Positions 25,782 through 33,618 of a DNA stretch of 64,000 nt are shown here, piece after piece. Every line of letters starts with the position of its first letter. Position 1 is the stretch's first letter. The stretch lies in assembly GCF_007995065.1 (NCBI RefSeq), contig NZ_VOQR01000001.1, positions 3,848,501 through 3,912,500 on the forward strand, read 5' to 3'. The notes beneath the pieces are model-generated. The model saw only the letters and a program-made list of their open reading frames with translations, was not told the origin of the DNA and did not search any database. The DNA comes from Sphingomonas ginsenosidivorax. GTDB taxonomy: Bacteria; Pseudomonadota; Alphaproteobacteria; Sphingomonadales; Sphingomonadaceae. The position numbers and the translations under genes were made by a program.

Positions 25782-26660
25782 ATGGAAGAAGCGGTCAGGA
25801 CGGTCTGGCAGGGAGCCATGACGCTCGGCGAGGGCCCCGTCTGGGATGCCGCCGCGCAGCAATTGTGGTTCGTCGATATCAAGCAGCACCGTGTCCACCG
25901 GCTCGATCCCGCGACCGACGCGGTCGAAAGCTGGCCGGCGCCCGCGCAGGTCGGCTGGGTGCTGCCTGCCGAGGGGGGCAGGATGATCGCCGGGCTACAG
26001 ACCGGCCTCGCGACGTTCGATCCCGCGACGGGCGATTTCACGCCGCTGGCCGAGGTCGAGCCGCATCTGCCGGGCAACCGCCTCAACGACGCGACGGTCG
26101 ACGCCGATGGGACGATCTGGTTCGGGTCGATGGACGATGGCTGCGAGCTGCCGACCGGGCGGCTGCACCGGTTCGACGGCGCGGCGGTGACGACGACGGC
26201 GATTCCCGCGGTCCCGATCACCAACGGCCCGGCCTTCGCGCCGGGTGGCGACACGCTGTACCATGTCGATACCGCGGGCGGCGTCCTCCACGCGGTGACG
26301 ATCGATGCGGACGGCGAGCCCGGCGCGATGCGCGACTTCGTGCGGATCGATCCCGACCACGGCAATCCCGACGGCGCGATCACCGACAGCGCGGGCAATG
26401 TCTGGGTCGGGATCTGGGGCGGCTGGTGCGCGCGCTGCTATGCGCCCGACGGCAGCCTGCTGCGCGAGGTGCGCTTCCCCTGCGCGAACGTCACGAAGGT
26501 CGCACTGGGCGGGCCGGACCTGCGCACGGCCTATGCGACGACCGCGAAGGCGGATCTGACCGAGGCGGAGCTGGCCGAGCAGCCCTTGGCGGGCGGTGTG
26601 TTCATGTTCGAGGTCGAGGTGCCCGGGCTGCCGGTACCGGTGGCGCGTCTGCGTTCGTAA
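25782..26660 (+). CDS. SMP-30/gluconolactonase-family sugar lactonase
   Basis: 292 residues from the ATG at 25782, preceded by GAGGAGAGG. Six-bladed propeller with metal ligands in the expected places: Glu in LGEGPVWD, Asn in GNRLNDATVDADGTIWFG, Asn in ITNGPAFAPGG and Asp in NPDGAITDSAG. These enzymes open aldonolactones; next to galactose/arabinose dehydrogenase it should hydrolyse galactono- and arabinono-lactone. Cytoplasmic, no signal peptide. A palindromic repeat separates it from the convergent transporter gene. Confidence 0.85.
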   Translation: MEEAVRTVWQGAMTLGEGPVWDAAAQQLWFVDIKQHRVHRLDPATDAVESWPAPAQVGWVLPAEGGRMIAGLQTGLATFDPATGDFTPLAEVEPHLPGNRLNDATVDADGTIWFGSMDDGCELPTGRLHRFDGAAVTTTAIPAVPITNGPAFAPGGDTLYHVDTAGGVLHAVTIDADGEPGAMRDFVRIDPDHGNPDGAITDSAGNVWVGIWGGWCARCYAPDGSLLREVRFPCANVTKVALGGPDLRTAYATTAKADLTEAELAEQPLAGGVFMFEVEVPGLPVPVARLRS

Positions 26661-26664
26661 CCAC

Positions 26665-26747
26665 CGTCATCCCAGCGCAGGCTGGGATCTCCCGGTTCGG
26701 GCCGCATGGCCAGCCGCGGGAGACCCCAGCCTGCGCTGGGGTGACGG
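26665..26747. repeat. Palindromic repeat, ATCCCAGC type, copy 2
   Basis: Inverted pair of hairpins, close to the copy at 18811-18891, including the shared CTCCCGGTTCGGGCCG segment. It lies between the convergent lactonase and transporter genes, 5 bases after one and 13 before the other. It could also serve as a bidirectional transcript end. Confidence 0.85.
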
Positions 26748-26759
26748 CATAAGGGCGCC

Positions 26760-28064
26760 TCAGCTCAGCCCGCCGCGCACCACCGGCTTCGACCCCCAGA
26801 GCGCGTAGAACAGGACGTACAGTTCGCACGCCGCGGTCAGGAAGAACGAGGCCTGCAGCCCGTAGCTGTCTGCGAGCCAGCCCTGTACCACGACCAGCGC
26901 ACCGCCCGCGATCGCCATGATCAGCAGGCCCGAGCCCTCCTCGGTCAGCGGCCCCAGGTCGCGGATGCCGAGCGTGAAGATCGTCGGGAACATGATCGAA
27001 TGGAACAGCCCCACCGAGATCAGCGCCCACATCGCGACATGGCCGGTGGTCACCGCTGCGATCAGCATCACGATCGTCGCGCCGATGCTGGCGATCGCGA
27101 GCGCGTGACCGGCCTCCATCTTCTGCATCACGAACGCGCCGACCAGCCGGCCGACCATCATTCCGCCCCAGAGCAGGAACAGGTAGTTCGACGCCTGCTG
27201 GTGCGTCAGGTTGCCGATCTCGGGCTGCGAGACGAAGTTGATGAACAGGTTGCCGACGCCGATCTCCGCGATCAGGTAGATGAAGATCGCGGGGATGCCG
27301 AACACCAGGTTGCGGTGCGCCCAGAGCGAATGGCCCTTGCGATCGGCCTTGGCGCTGCGGCGGGTGGCGGCACCCATCGCCGGCAGCGGGAAGCGCGCGA
27401 TCACCACCGCCAGCACTGCGAGCACCACGGCGACGATCACATAGGGAAGCACGACCGACTGCGCGTCGGCCAGCTTTTCCGCCGGCGTCAGCGCAGCCGC
27501 ACCGGCGGCGGCCGTCCCCGAGGTCGTGCGACCGAGGATCAGGTAGCCGCCGAACAACGGCGCGAGCGTCGCGCCGGCGGAGTTGAACGCCTGCACCAGG
27601 TTGAGCCGCGACGACGCGGTCTCGGGGCTGCCGACCACGGCCACATAGGGGTTGGCCGCAACCTGCAGCAGCGTGATGCCGCTCGCGATCACGAACAGCG
27701 CGAACAGCGTCACTTCATAGGATGGCAGCCGTGCCGCCGGCACCATCACCAGCGCACCGGCCGCCATCATGCCGAGCCCAACGACCATCGAGCGCTGATA
27801 GCCGATCCGCTCGATCAGCTTGGCCGACGGGATCGAGGCGAAGAAATAGGCAATGAACCATACCGATTCGATCAGCGTGGTCTGCGTGTAGGACAGGTCG
27901 AACACGCTGCGCAGATGCGGCAGCAACGTGCCATTGATGACGGTGATGAACCCCCACATGAAGAACAGGCTGGCAAGCAGCGTCAGCGCCGACCGGTACG
28001 AGGTCGGTGCTTCCCCGGTGGTGGCCGTGCCCGTCGGGGTGGCATTCAGCGGCGGTCCGGCCAT
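26760..28064 (-). CDS. FucP/GluP-type sugar:proton symporter (MFS)
   Basis: 434 residues, 12 hydrophobic helices. FFMWGFITVINGTLLPHL near the N terminus, RIGYQRSMVVGL between helices 2 and 3 and QVAANPYVAVVG are typical of the fucose/glucose/galactose permease branch of the MFS. Divergent from the mutarotase gene across a region with the same 11-base operator candidate as the lactonase, so galactose or arabinose uptake across the inner membrane is the likely role; fucose cannot be excluded. Confidence 0.85.
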   Translation of the reverse strand: MAGPPLNATPTGTATTGEAPTSYRSALTLLASLFFMWGFITVINGTLLPHLRSVFDLSYTQTTLIESVWFIAYFFASIPSAKLIERIGYQRSMVVGLGMMAAGALVMVPAARLPSYEVTLFALFVIASGITLLQVAANPYVAVVGSPETASSRLNLVQAFNSAGATLAPLFGGYLILGRTTSGTAAAGAAALTPAEKLADAQSVVLPYVIVAVVLAVLAVVIARFPLPAMGAATRRSAKADRKGHSLWAHRNLVFGIPAIFIYLIAEIGVGNLFINFVSQPEIGNLTHQQASNYLFLLWGGMMVGRLVGAFVMQKMEAGHALAIASIGATIVMLIAAVTTGHVAMWALISVGLFHSIMFPTIFTLGIRDLGPLTEEGSGLLIMAIAGGALVVVQGWLADSYGLQASFFLTAACELYVLFYALWGSKPVVRGGLS

Positions 28065-28119
28065 CAGTCTCTCCTTGTCGCGCGTCGGCAGGGCTCGTCG
28101 CGCTTGCGTTCTTTCGATA

Positions 28120-28130
28120 TGTCTGACTAA
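28120..28130. promoter_or_regulatory. TGTCTGACTAA operator candidate, site 2
   Basis: Identical to the 11-mer at 25702-25712. It lies 56 bases before the symporter start and 50 bases before the aldose epimerase start, so one bound regulator could control both directions. Confidence 0.5.
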
Positions 28131-28179
28131 ATTTACCGCGACCGGTCAACGGAAAATCATCGACGTGCAGGAGTGGAAC

Positions 28180-29322
28180 ATGAGGGGTATCGCTACCACG
28201 GCTGGATGGGCGCTGGTCGCGGGCGCGATGCTGCCGGCGACCGCCCATGCCGCCAAGGCCGAGCGCGCGCCCTGGGGCAAGCTCGCCGACGGTAGCGTGG
28301 TCGAGGCGGTGACGCTCACCGGCGCGGACGGCGTCAGTGCGCGGATCGTCAGCTATGGTGCGCTGCTGCAGGCGTTCAACGCGCCCGACCGCACCGGCAA
28401 GATGGCGGACATCACGCTCGGCTACGACCGGCTGCAGGACTATGTCGACCACCCGAACTACTGGGGCCAGACGATCGGGCGCTATGCCAACCGGATCGCC
28501 GGCGGCAGCTTCACGCTCGACGGCAAGACCTATCAGCTGACCAGGAACGACAAGACCAACGCGTTGCACGGCGGGCCCAAGGGCTTCGACAAGCAGGCCT
28601 GGCGCGTGGTTGGCATCAAGCAGGGCGCGAAGGCGAGCGTCACGCTCGCGCGGACCAGCCCGGCGGGCGAAGAGGGCTATCCCGGCACGCTCAAGGTGCA
28701 GGTCACCTACAGCCTGGACGATCACGGCGCGCTGACGGTCGACTTCGACGCGACCAGCGACGCGCCGACGGTGGTCAACATGACCAACCACGCGCTGTTC
28801 AACCTGGGTGGCGAAGGCGCGCCCGTCGACGTGCTCGGCCACCGGCTGACCATCCCCGCCGCGCGCTTCACACCGGTCAACGAACGGTTGATCCCGACCG
28901 GCGAGCTGAAACCGGTCGCGGGCAGCGTGTTCGACTTCACCCGAGGGCGCATCCTGTCCGACGGCGTGCGCGACGGCCGCGATCCGCAGATCGTCTTCGG
29001 CCACGGCTATGATCACAATTTCGTGCTCGACAAGGGGCTGACCAGGACGCCGGAGCTCGCCGCGCGTCTGGAGGATCCCGCATCGGGCCGGGTGCTCGAA
29101 CTGCTCACCACCGAACCCGGCGTGCAGGTCTATACCGGCAATTTCCTCGACACGACGCTGATCGGCAAGCAGGGCCATCTGTACCGGATGAGCGACGGCA
29201 TCGCGCTCGAGCCGCAGAAGTTTCCCGACACGCCCAACCAGCCCGCCTTCGGGTCGGCGCGCGTCGATCCGACGCATCCCTATCACCACAGCCTGATCTT
29301 CCGCGTGTCGACGACGCGCTGA
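28180..29322 (+). CDS. galM: Aldose 1-epimerase, exported
   Basis: 380 residues from the ATG at 28180 with CAGGAG upstream. The signal peptide (VAGAMLPATAHA) places it in the periplasm, unlike E. coli GalM. Family motifs: YANRIAGGSFTLDG, the first catalytic His in NALHGGPKGFD, the second in NMTNHALFNLGG, and the catalytic Glu in TTEPGVQVYTGN. It interconverts alpha and beta anomers of galactose or arabinose before uptake by the divergent symporter. The dehydratase follows 24 bases downstream, probably in the same transcript. Confidence 0.9.
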   Translation: MRGIATTAGWALVAGAMLPATAHAAKAERAPWGKLADGSVVEAVTLTGADGVSARIVSYGALLQAFNAPDRTGKMADITLGYDRLQDYVDHPNYWGQTIGRYANRIAGGSFTLDGKTYQLTRNDKTNALHGGPKGFDKQAWRVVGIKQGAKASVTLARTSPAGEEGYPGTLKVQVTYSLDDHGALTVDFDATSDAPTVVNMTNHALFNLGGEGAPVDVLGHRLTIPAARFTPVNERLIPTGELKPVAGSVFDFTRGRILSDGVRDGRDPQIVFGHGYDHNFVLDKGLTRTPELAARLEDPASGRVLELLTTEPGVQVYTGNFLDTTLIGKQGHLYRMSDGIALEPQKFPDTPNQPAFGSARVDPTHPYHHSLIFRVSTTR

Positions 29323-29346
29323 CCTGACCTACCGGAGCTTTTTGTA

Positions 29347-31140
29347 ATGACGACCCCCCCGCGTAAGCTGCGCAGCAGCGCCTGGTTCGACAATCCCGAC
29401 AATATCGACATGACCGCGCTGTATCTCGAGCGGTACCTGAACTTCGGGCTGAGCCTCGAGGAACTCCAGTCGGGCCGCCCGATCATCGGCATCGCGCAGA
29501 CCGGCAGCGACCTCAGCCCCTGCAACCGCCACCATCTCGTCCTCGCCGAGCGCGTCCGCGAGGGCATCCGCGAGGCGGGCGGGATCGTGCTCGAATTCCC
29601 GGTCCACCCGATCCAGGAAACCGGCAAGCGGCCGACCGCGGGTCTCGACCGCAACCTGGCGTATCTGGGGCTGGTCGAGGTGCTGTACGGCTATCCGCTC
29701 GACGCCGTGGTGCTGACGATCGGCTGCGACAAGACCACGCCGGCCGCGCTGATGGCGGCGGCGACCGTCAACATCCCCGCGATCGCGCTGTCGGTCGGGC
29801 CGATGCTCAACGGCTGGCACAAGGGCGAGCGGACCGGCTCGGGCACGATCGTGTGGAAGGCGCGCCAGCTGCTCGCCGCGGGCGAGATCGACGATGCGGA
29901 GTTCATCCGCCTGGTCGCGTCGTCGGCGCCGTCGACCGGCTATTGCAACACGATGGGCACCGCGACGACGATGAACTCGCTGTGCGAGGCGCTCGGCATG
30001 TCGCTGCCCGCTTCCGCCGCGATCCCCGCGCCGTACCGCGATCGCCAGGAATGCGCGTACCGCACCGGCAAGCGCATCGTCGAGATGGTCGCCGAGGACC
30101 TGAAGCCCTCCGACATCCTGACCAAGCACGCCTTCCACAACGCGATCCGCGTCAATTCGGCGATCGGCGGGTCGACCAACGCGCCGATCCACCTGTCGGC
30201 GATCGCGCGCCACATCGGCGTCGACCTGCCGCTCAAGGACTGGGAGACCGAGGGGCACAAGGTGCCTCTGCTGGTGAACCTGCAGCCTGCGGGCGAATAT
30301 CTGGGCGAGGATTATTACCGCGCGGGCGGCGTGCCCGCGGTGGTCAACCAGTTGATGGGCCAGGGGCTGATCCATGAGGACGCGCTGACCGTCAACGGCA
30401 AGACGATGGGCGACAATTGCCGCGGCGTCGCGATCGAGGACGAGAAGGTCATCCACCCGTTCGACAAGCCGCTGGTGGTCGATGCCGGGTTCATCGTGCT
30501 GTCGGGCAATCTGTTCGACGCGGCGGTGATGAAGACCAGCGTGATCGGGCTCGAATTCCGCGAACGCTATCTGTCGAACCCCGACGATCTCGACGCGTTC
30601 GAGGGTCCCGCGGTCGTGTTCGACGGGCCGGAGGATTACCATCACCGTATCGACGATCCCGCGACCGGGATCACGGCGGAGACGTTGCTGTTCATGCGTG
30701 GCGCGGGGCCGATCGGCTATCCGGGTGCGGCGGAAGTCGTCAACATGCGGCCGCCGGCCTATCTGATCACCGAAGGCATCCACGCGCTGCCGTGCATCGG
30801 TGACGGGCGGCAGTCGGGGACGAGCGGAAGCCCCTCGATCCTCAACGCCAGCCCCGAGGCGGCGGCGATGGGCGGCCTCGCGCTGCTCAAGACCGGCGAC
30901 CGGGTGCGGATCGACCTCAACAAGGGGACGGCGGACGTGCTGATCTCCGACGCGGAACTGGCGCAGCGCCGTGCCGACCTGATTGCGGCGGGTGGCTATC
31001 GCTATCCCGCGTCGCAGACACCGTGGCAGGAAATCCAGCGCGCGGTGGTCGGGCAGATGAACACCGGCGCGATCCTTGAAGGCGCCGAAAAGTATCAGCG
31101 GATCGCGCAGACCATGGGGTTGCCACGCGACAACCACTAG
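29347..31140 (+). CDS. IlvD/Edd-family sugar-acid dehydratase (L-arabinonate / D-galactonate)
   Basis: 597 residues. IlvD/Edd Fe-S dehydratase signatures: [11 protein letters not shown] with the first cluster Cys, [35 protein letters not shown] and [17 protein letters not shown] sequence near the C terminus. The branch is that of L-arabinonate and D-xylonate dehydratases rather than dihydroxyacid dehydratase. In this block it supplies both KDA and KDGal, the step shared by the C5 and C6 branches. It probably needs an iron-sulfur cluster and Mg2+. A palindromic repeat follows it. Confidence 0.85.
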   Translation: MTTPPRKLRSSAWFDNPDNIDMTALYLERYLNFGLSLEELQSGRPIIGIAQTGSDLSPCNRHHLVLAERVREGIREAGGIVLEFPVHPIQETGKRPTAGLDRNLAYLGLVEVLYGYPLDAVVLTIGCDKTTPAALMAAATVNIPAIALSVGPMLNGWHKGERTGSGTIVWKARQLLAAGEIDDAEFIRLVASSAPSTGYCNTMGTATTMNSLCEALGMSLPASAAIPAPYRDRQECAYRTGKRIVEMVAEDLKPSDILTKHAFHNAIRVNSAIGGSTNAPIHLSAIARHIGVDLPLKDWETEGHKVPLLVNLQPAGEYLGEDYYRAGGVPAVVNQLMGQGLIHEDALTVNGKTMGDNCRGVAIEDEKVIHPFDKPLVVDAGFIVLSGNLFDAAVMKTSVIGLEFRERYLSNPDDLDAFEGPAVVFDGPEDYHHRIDDPATGITAETLLFMRGAGPIGYPGAAEVVNMRPPAYLITEGIHALPCIGDGRQSGTSGSPSILNASPEAAAMGGLALLKTGDRVRIDLNKGTADVLISDAELAQRRADLIAAGGYRYPASQTPWQEIQRAVVGQMNTGAILEGAEKYQRIAQTMGLPRDNH

Positions 31141-31160
31141 GGGTTCACCCCTCGTTTCAG

Positions 31161-31262
31161 TACCCCGGCGGAGGCCGGGGCCCAGTTGGGGTACGGCGGT
31201 AACCAGGCACTGTGCTTCGTCACCTAGGCTTTCCCAACTGGGCCCCGGCCTTCGCCGGGGAG
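31161..31262. repeat. Palindromic repeat, GGGCCCAGTTGGG type, intergenic copy
   Basis: TACCCCGGCGGAGGCCGGGG plus CCCAGTTGGG, inverted at the other end as CCCAACTGGG plus the GC-rich hairpin (to 31262). The same element sits inside the GH115 coding sequence at 53039-53139. It lies between the dehydratase and the GH105-DUF4861 gene. Confidence 0.85.
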
Positions 31263-31297
31263 GCGACTACTGGTTCGCTAATCGCAATGCCTCGCGG

Positions 31298-31308
31298 TTG
31301 TCATACAT
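31298..31308. promoter_or_regulatory. Weak match to the TGTCTGACTAA motif
   Basis: On the minus strand TGTATGACAAC-like sequence matches TGTCTGACTAA at 8 of 11 positions. Together with the full rhamnose-type match at 31325 it raises the possibility that the GH105-DUF4861 / GH35 pair answers to both regulons. Weak on its own. Confidence 0.2.
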
Positions 31309-31324
31309 GCCGCCTTGTCGCTCT

Positions 31325-31340
31325 ACCCACATAGCGGTAT
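31325..31340 (+). promoter_or_regulatory. Rhamnose-type motif, full match
   Basis: ACCCACATAGCGGTAT fits WCCCANNNNGYGGWAT at all 12 fixed positions. It lies 47-62 bases before the GH105-DUF4861 start. An imperfect dyad ([A/C]TACC-N8-GGTAT) is visible. Confidence 0.5.
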
Positions 31341-31386
31341 GCCTGTTCATTATCTGGCGGCGCAGACCGCGATGAACGGGAGAGCG

Positions 31387-33618
31387 ATGATGAGGTTGTT
31401 CGCCATACTGCCGCTGCTGATGGCCGGAACGGCCTCAGCACAAATGCCGCCAAGCGGTCCTGTGGTTGCCGCACCGGCGCGACCGAACGTCGCATTCGAC
31501 AGCAAGCGGATACCCGACCCGCGTCGCGTGCTGGCATTGCTCGATCACACCGCGGCGACGCAGATCGCCGACCTGCGGGCGCGGCCGATGGCGTTGAAGG
31601 GCGACGTGGTCCGGCCGCTCACGGCGAACTGGGTCAGCGCGGCGTTCCTGACATCGCTGACCCGGCTGACGCGGGTGTCCGATGCGTCGGGCGGTACCGC
31701 GTTCCTGCGCGACACCGCCGAGCATTTCAATTTCGGGCTGCAGGGCGGGTCGCGACCCTATGCGATGCTCGATGCCGACAATATCGCGCTCGGCGAGGCC
31801 TATGAGGAATTGTACGCACGCAGCGGGCGCGAGCCGGAGATCGCCGCGACGCGCGCGCGGCTCGATTACGCGCTGCCCTATCTAACGCTCGACCCGGCGC
31901 CGCGGCGGCTGGTGTGGTGGTGGAGCGATGCGCTGTACATGGCGCCGCCGGTGCTGGCGCGGATGTCGGTGCAGACCGGCGATCCCGCCTATCTGAAGGC
32001 GATGAACACATCGTGGTGGCGGACGCACGACGCGCTGTGGGCACCGGCGGAGGGGCTGTACCTGCGCGACGCCCGGTTCGGGACGCGCTTTGCGAAGAAC
32101 GGCAAGCGGGTGTTCTGGTCGCGTGGCAATGGCTGGGTGGTCGGCGGCATCGCGCGCGTGCTCGAATCGATGCCCGCCGATTATCCGTCGCGCCCGCGCT
32201 ACGTCGAGACGCTTACGACGATGGCGGCGAGCCTCGCCAAGCTGCAGCGCGACGATGGCCTCTGGCCCGCCAACCTGCTCGATTCGCAGGACCCGGCGGG
32301 TGCGGAGACGTCGGGGTCGGCGTTCTTCGTCTACGGCATGGCGTGGGGGATCAACCACGGGTTCCTCGACCGGACAACCTATCTGCCCGTCGTGCTGCGC
32401 GGCTGGGCCGGGCTGACCAAGGCGATCCAGCCCGACGGGTTGCTCGGCCATGTCCAGATGACGGGCGACCAGCCCTGGCCGACCAAGGCCGACGACCATG
32501 CGCTCTATGGTACCGGCGCGCTGATCCTCGCAGGGCTGGAGGTGATGCGGCTGGGCGGGCCGGTGACCCCGCTGCCGCTCGCCGAGCCCCCGCGCGATCC
32601 GGTCCGGCCGGCCGTCCCCGTACTGCGTCCCGAGCCGGCGGGGCTGACGCCGGCGGAGAAGGCGGCGTTCGACCGGCGCAACGCGGAGCGTAAGGCGGTA
32701 TCGGACCTGGGCTTCGATCCGGCGCGCGATGGGGCCGACGCGCCCGCCCGTGCCGACGGTATCGTCAATCCGCGCCTGACGCTGCCGCTGACGCCGCCGC
32801 CAGCCGACCAGCGTGCGCCGCGTGCGAGCGTGAAATTCGCGCCGTATCGCTACGACGATATCCTGTGGGAGAACGACCGCACCGCGCACCGGATCTACGG
32901 CCCCGCGCTCGAGGCCTATGAGCCGCCCTCGACTTCGGGGATCGACGCCTGGGGCAAGATCGTGCCGTGGCCGTTCATGGAGCGCCAGCTCAAGACCGGG
33001 AAGCAGCACGACTTCCACGGCGAGGGCATCGACTTCTACAACGTCAACACGTTCCGCGGGGCGGGCGGCCTGGGCATCTGGCAGGCCAACAAATTGTGGA
33101 CCTCGCGCAACTGGGCGAAGTACCGCATCCTCAAGGACGGTCCCGACGTCGCCGATTTCAGCGTCGACTACGCGCCCTGGCCGGTCGATACGGGGCGGAA
33201 GGTGTGGGAGACGCGGCGCTTCACGCTGCCGCTCGGCACCAATTTCACGCGGATGGTGTCGACTCTGTCGTCCGATACGGCCGAGCCGCTGCTGGTCGGG
33301 ATCGGGATCCAGAAACGGCCCACGGCGCCCGCTGCGGGCACGCTGACCGCCGACGCCAAGACCGGACGGTTCAGCTTCTGGGGCCCGACCGATCCCGACA
33401 AGGGCGCGATGGCGGTCGCGCTGATGGTCGACCCGGCGATGATCGCCAAGGTGACCGAAGATGCCGACAACTACCTCGTCATCCTCAAGGTCACGCCGGG
33501 CAAGCCGTTCGTCTATTATTCGGGCGCGGCGTGGAGCAAGGGCCTCGAGTTCCATGACCGGGCCGCGTGGGAAACCTATGTCCGCGCGCAGACGCCGAGC
33601 TTCGCGGTGCCCAAATGA
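31387..33618 (+). CDS. Exported GH105 unsaturated rhamnogalacturonyl hydrolase fused to DUF4861
   Basis: 743 residues from the ATG at 31387 (GGGAG upstream; the next ATG at 31390 is equally possible). Signal peptide MMRLFAILPLLMAGTASAQ. Residues about 45-385 are a GH105 (YteR-like) helical barrel with WWSDALYMAPPVLARM, VFWSRGNGWVVGG and the late DDHALYGTGALI. A Pro/Ala-rich linker of roughly 90 residues follows. Residues from about 480 are a DUF4861 domain (YDDILWENDRTAHRIYGPAL, KQHDFHGEGIDFYNVN). GH105 removes the unsaturated uronic acid left by PL11/PL26. The GH35 gene overlaps its stop (ATGA). The fusion is the unusual part. Confidence 0.82.
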   Translation: MMRLFAILPLLMAGTASAQMPPSGPVVAAPARPNVAFDSKRIPDPRRVLALLDHTAATQIADLRARPMALKGDVVRPLTANWVSAAFLTSLTRLTRVSDASGGTAFLRDTAEHFNFGLQGGSRPYAMLDADNIALGEAYEELYARSGREPEIAATRARLDYALPYLTLDPAPRRLVWWWSDALYMAPPVLARMSVQTGDPAYLKAMNTSWWRTHDALWAPAEGLYLRDARFGTRFAKNGKRVFWSRGNGWVVGGIARVLESMPADYPSRPRYVETLTTMAASLAKLQRDDGLWPANLLDSQDPAGAETSGSAFFVYGMAWGINHGFLDRTTYLPVVLRGWAGLTKAIQPDGLLGHVQMTGDQPWPTKADDHALYGTGALILAGLEVMRLGGPVTPLPLAEPPRDPVRPAVPVLRPEPAGLTPAEKAAFDRRNAERKAVSDLGFDPARDGADAPARADGIVNPRLTLPLTPPPADQRAPRASVKFAPYRYDDILWENDRTAHRIYGPALEAYEPPSTSGIDAWGKIVPWPFMERQLKTGKQHDFHGEGIDFYNVNTFRGAGGLGIWQANKLWTSRNWAKYRILKDGPDVADFSVDYAPWPVDTGRKVWETRRFTLPLGTNFTRMVSTLSSDTAEPLLVGIGIQKRPTAPAAGTLTADAKTGRFSFWGPTDPDKGAMAVALMVDPAMIAKVTEDADNYLVILKVTPGKPFVYYSGAAWSKGLEFHDRAAWETYVRAQTPSFAVPK

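Noticed and set aside
31161..31262. Palindromic repeat as an intrinsic terminator of the dehydratase gene
   Set aside because: No T-run follows, and the same element occurs inside the GH115 coding region, so it is better called a dispersed repeat.
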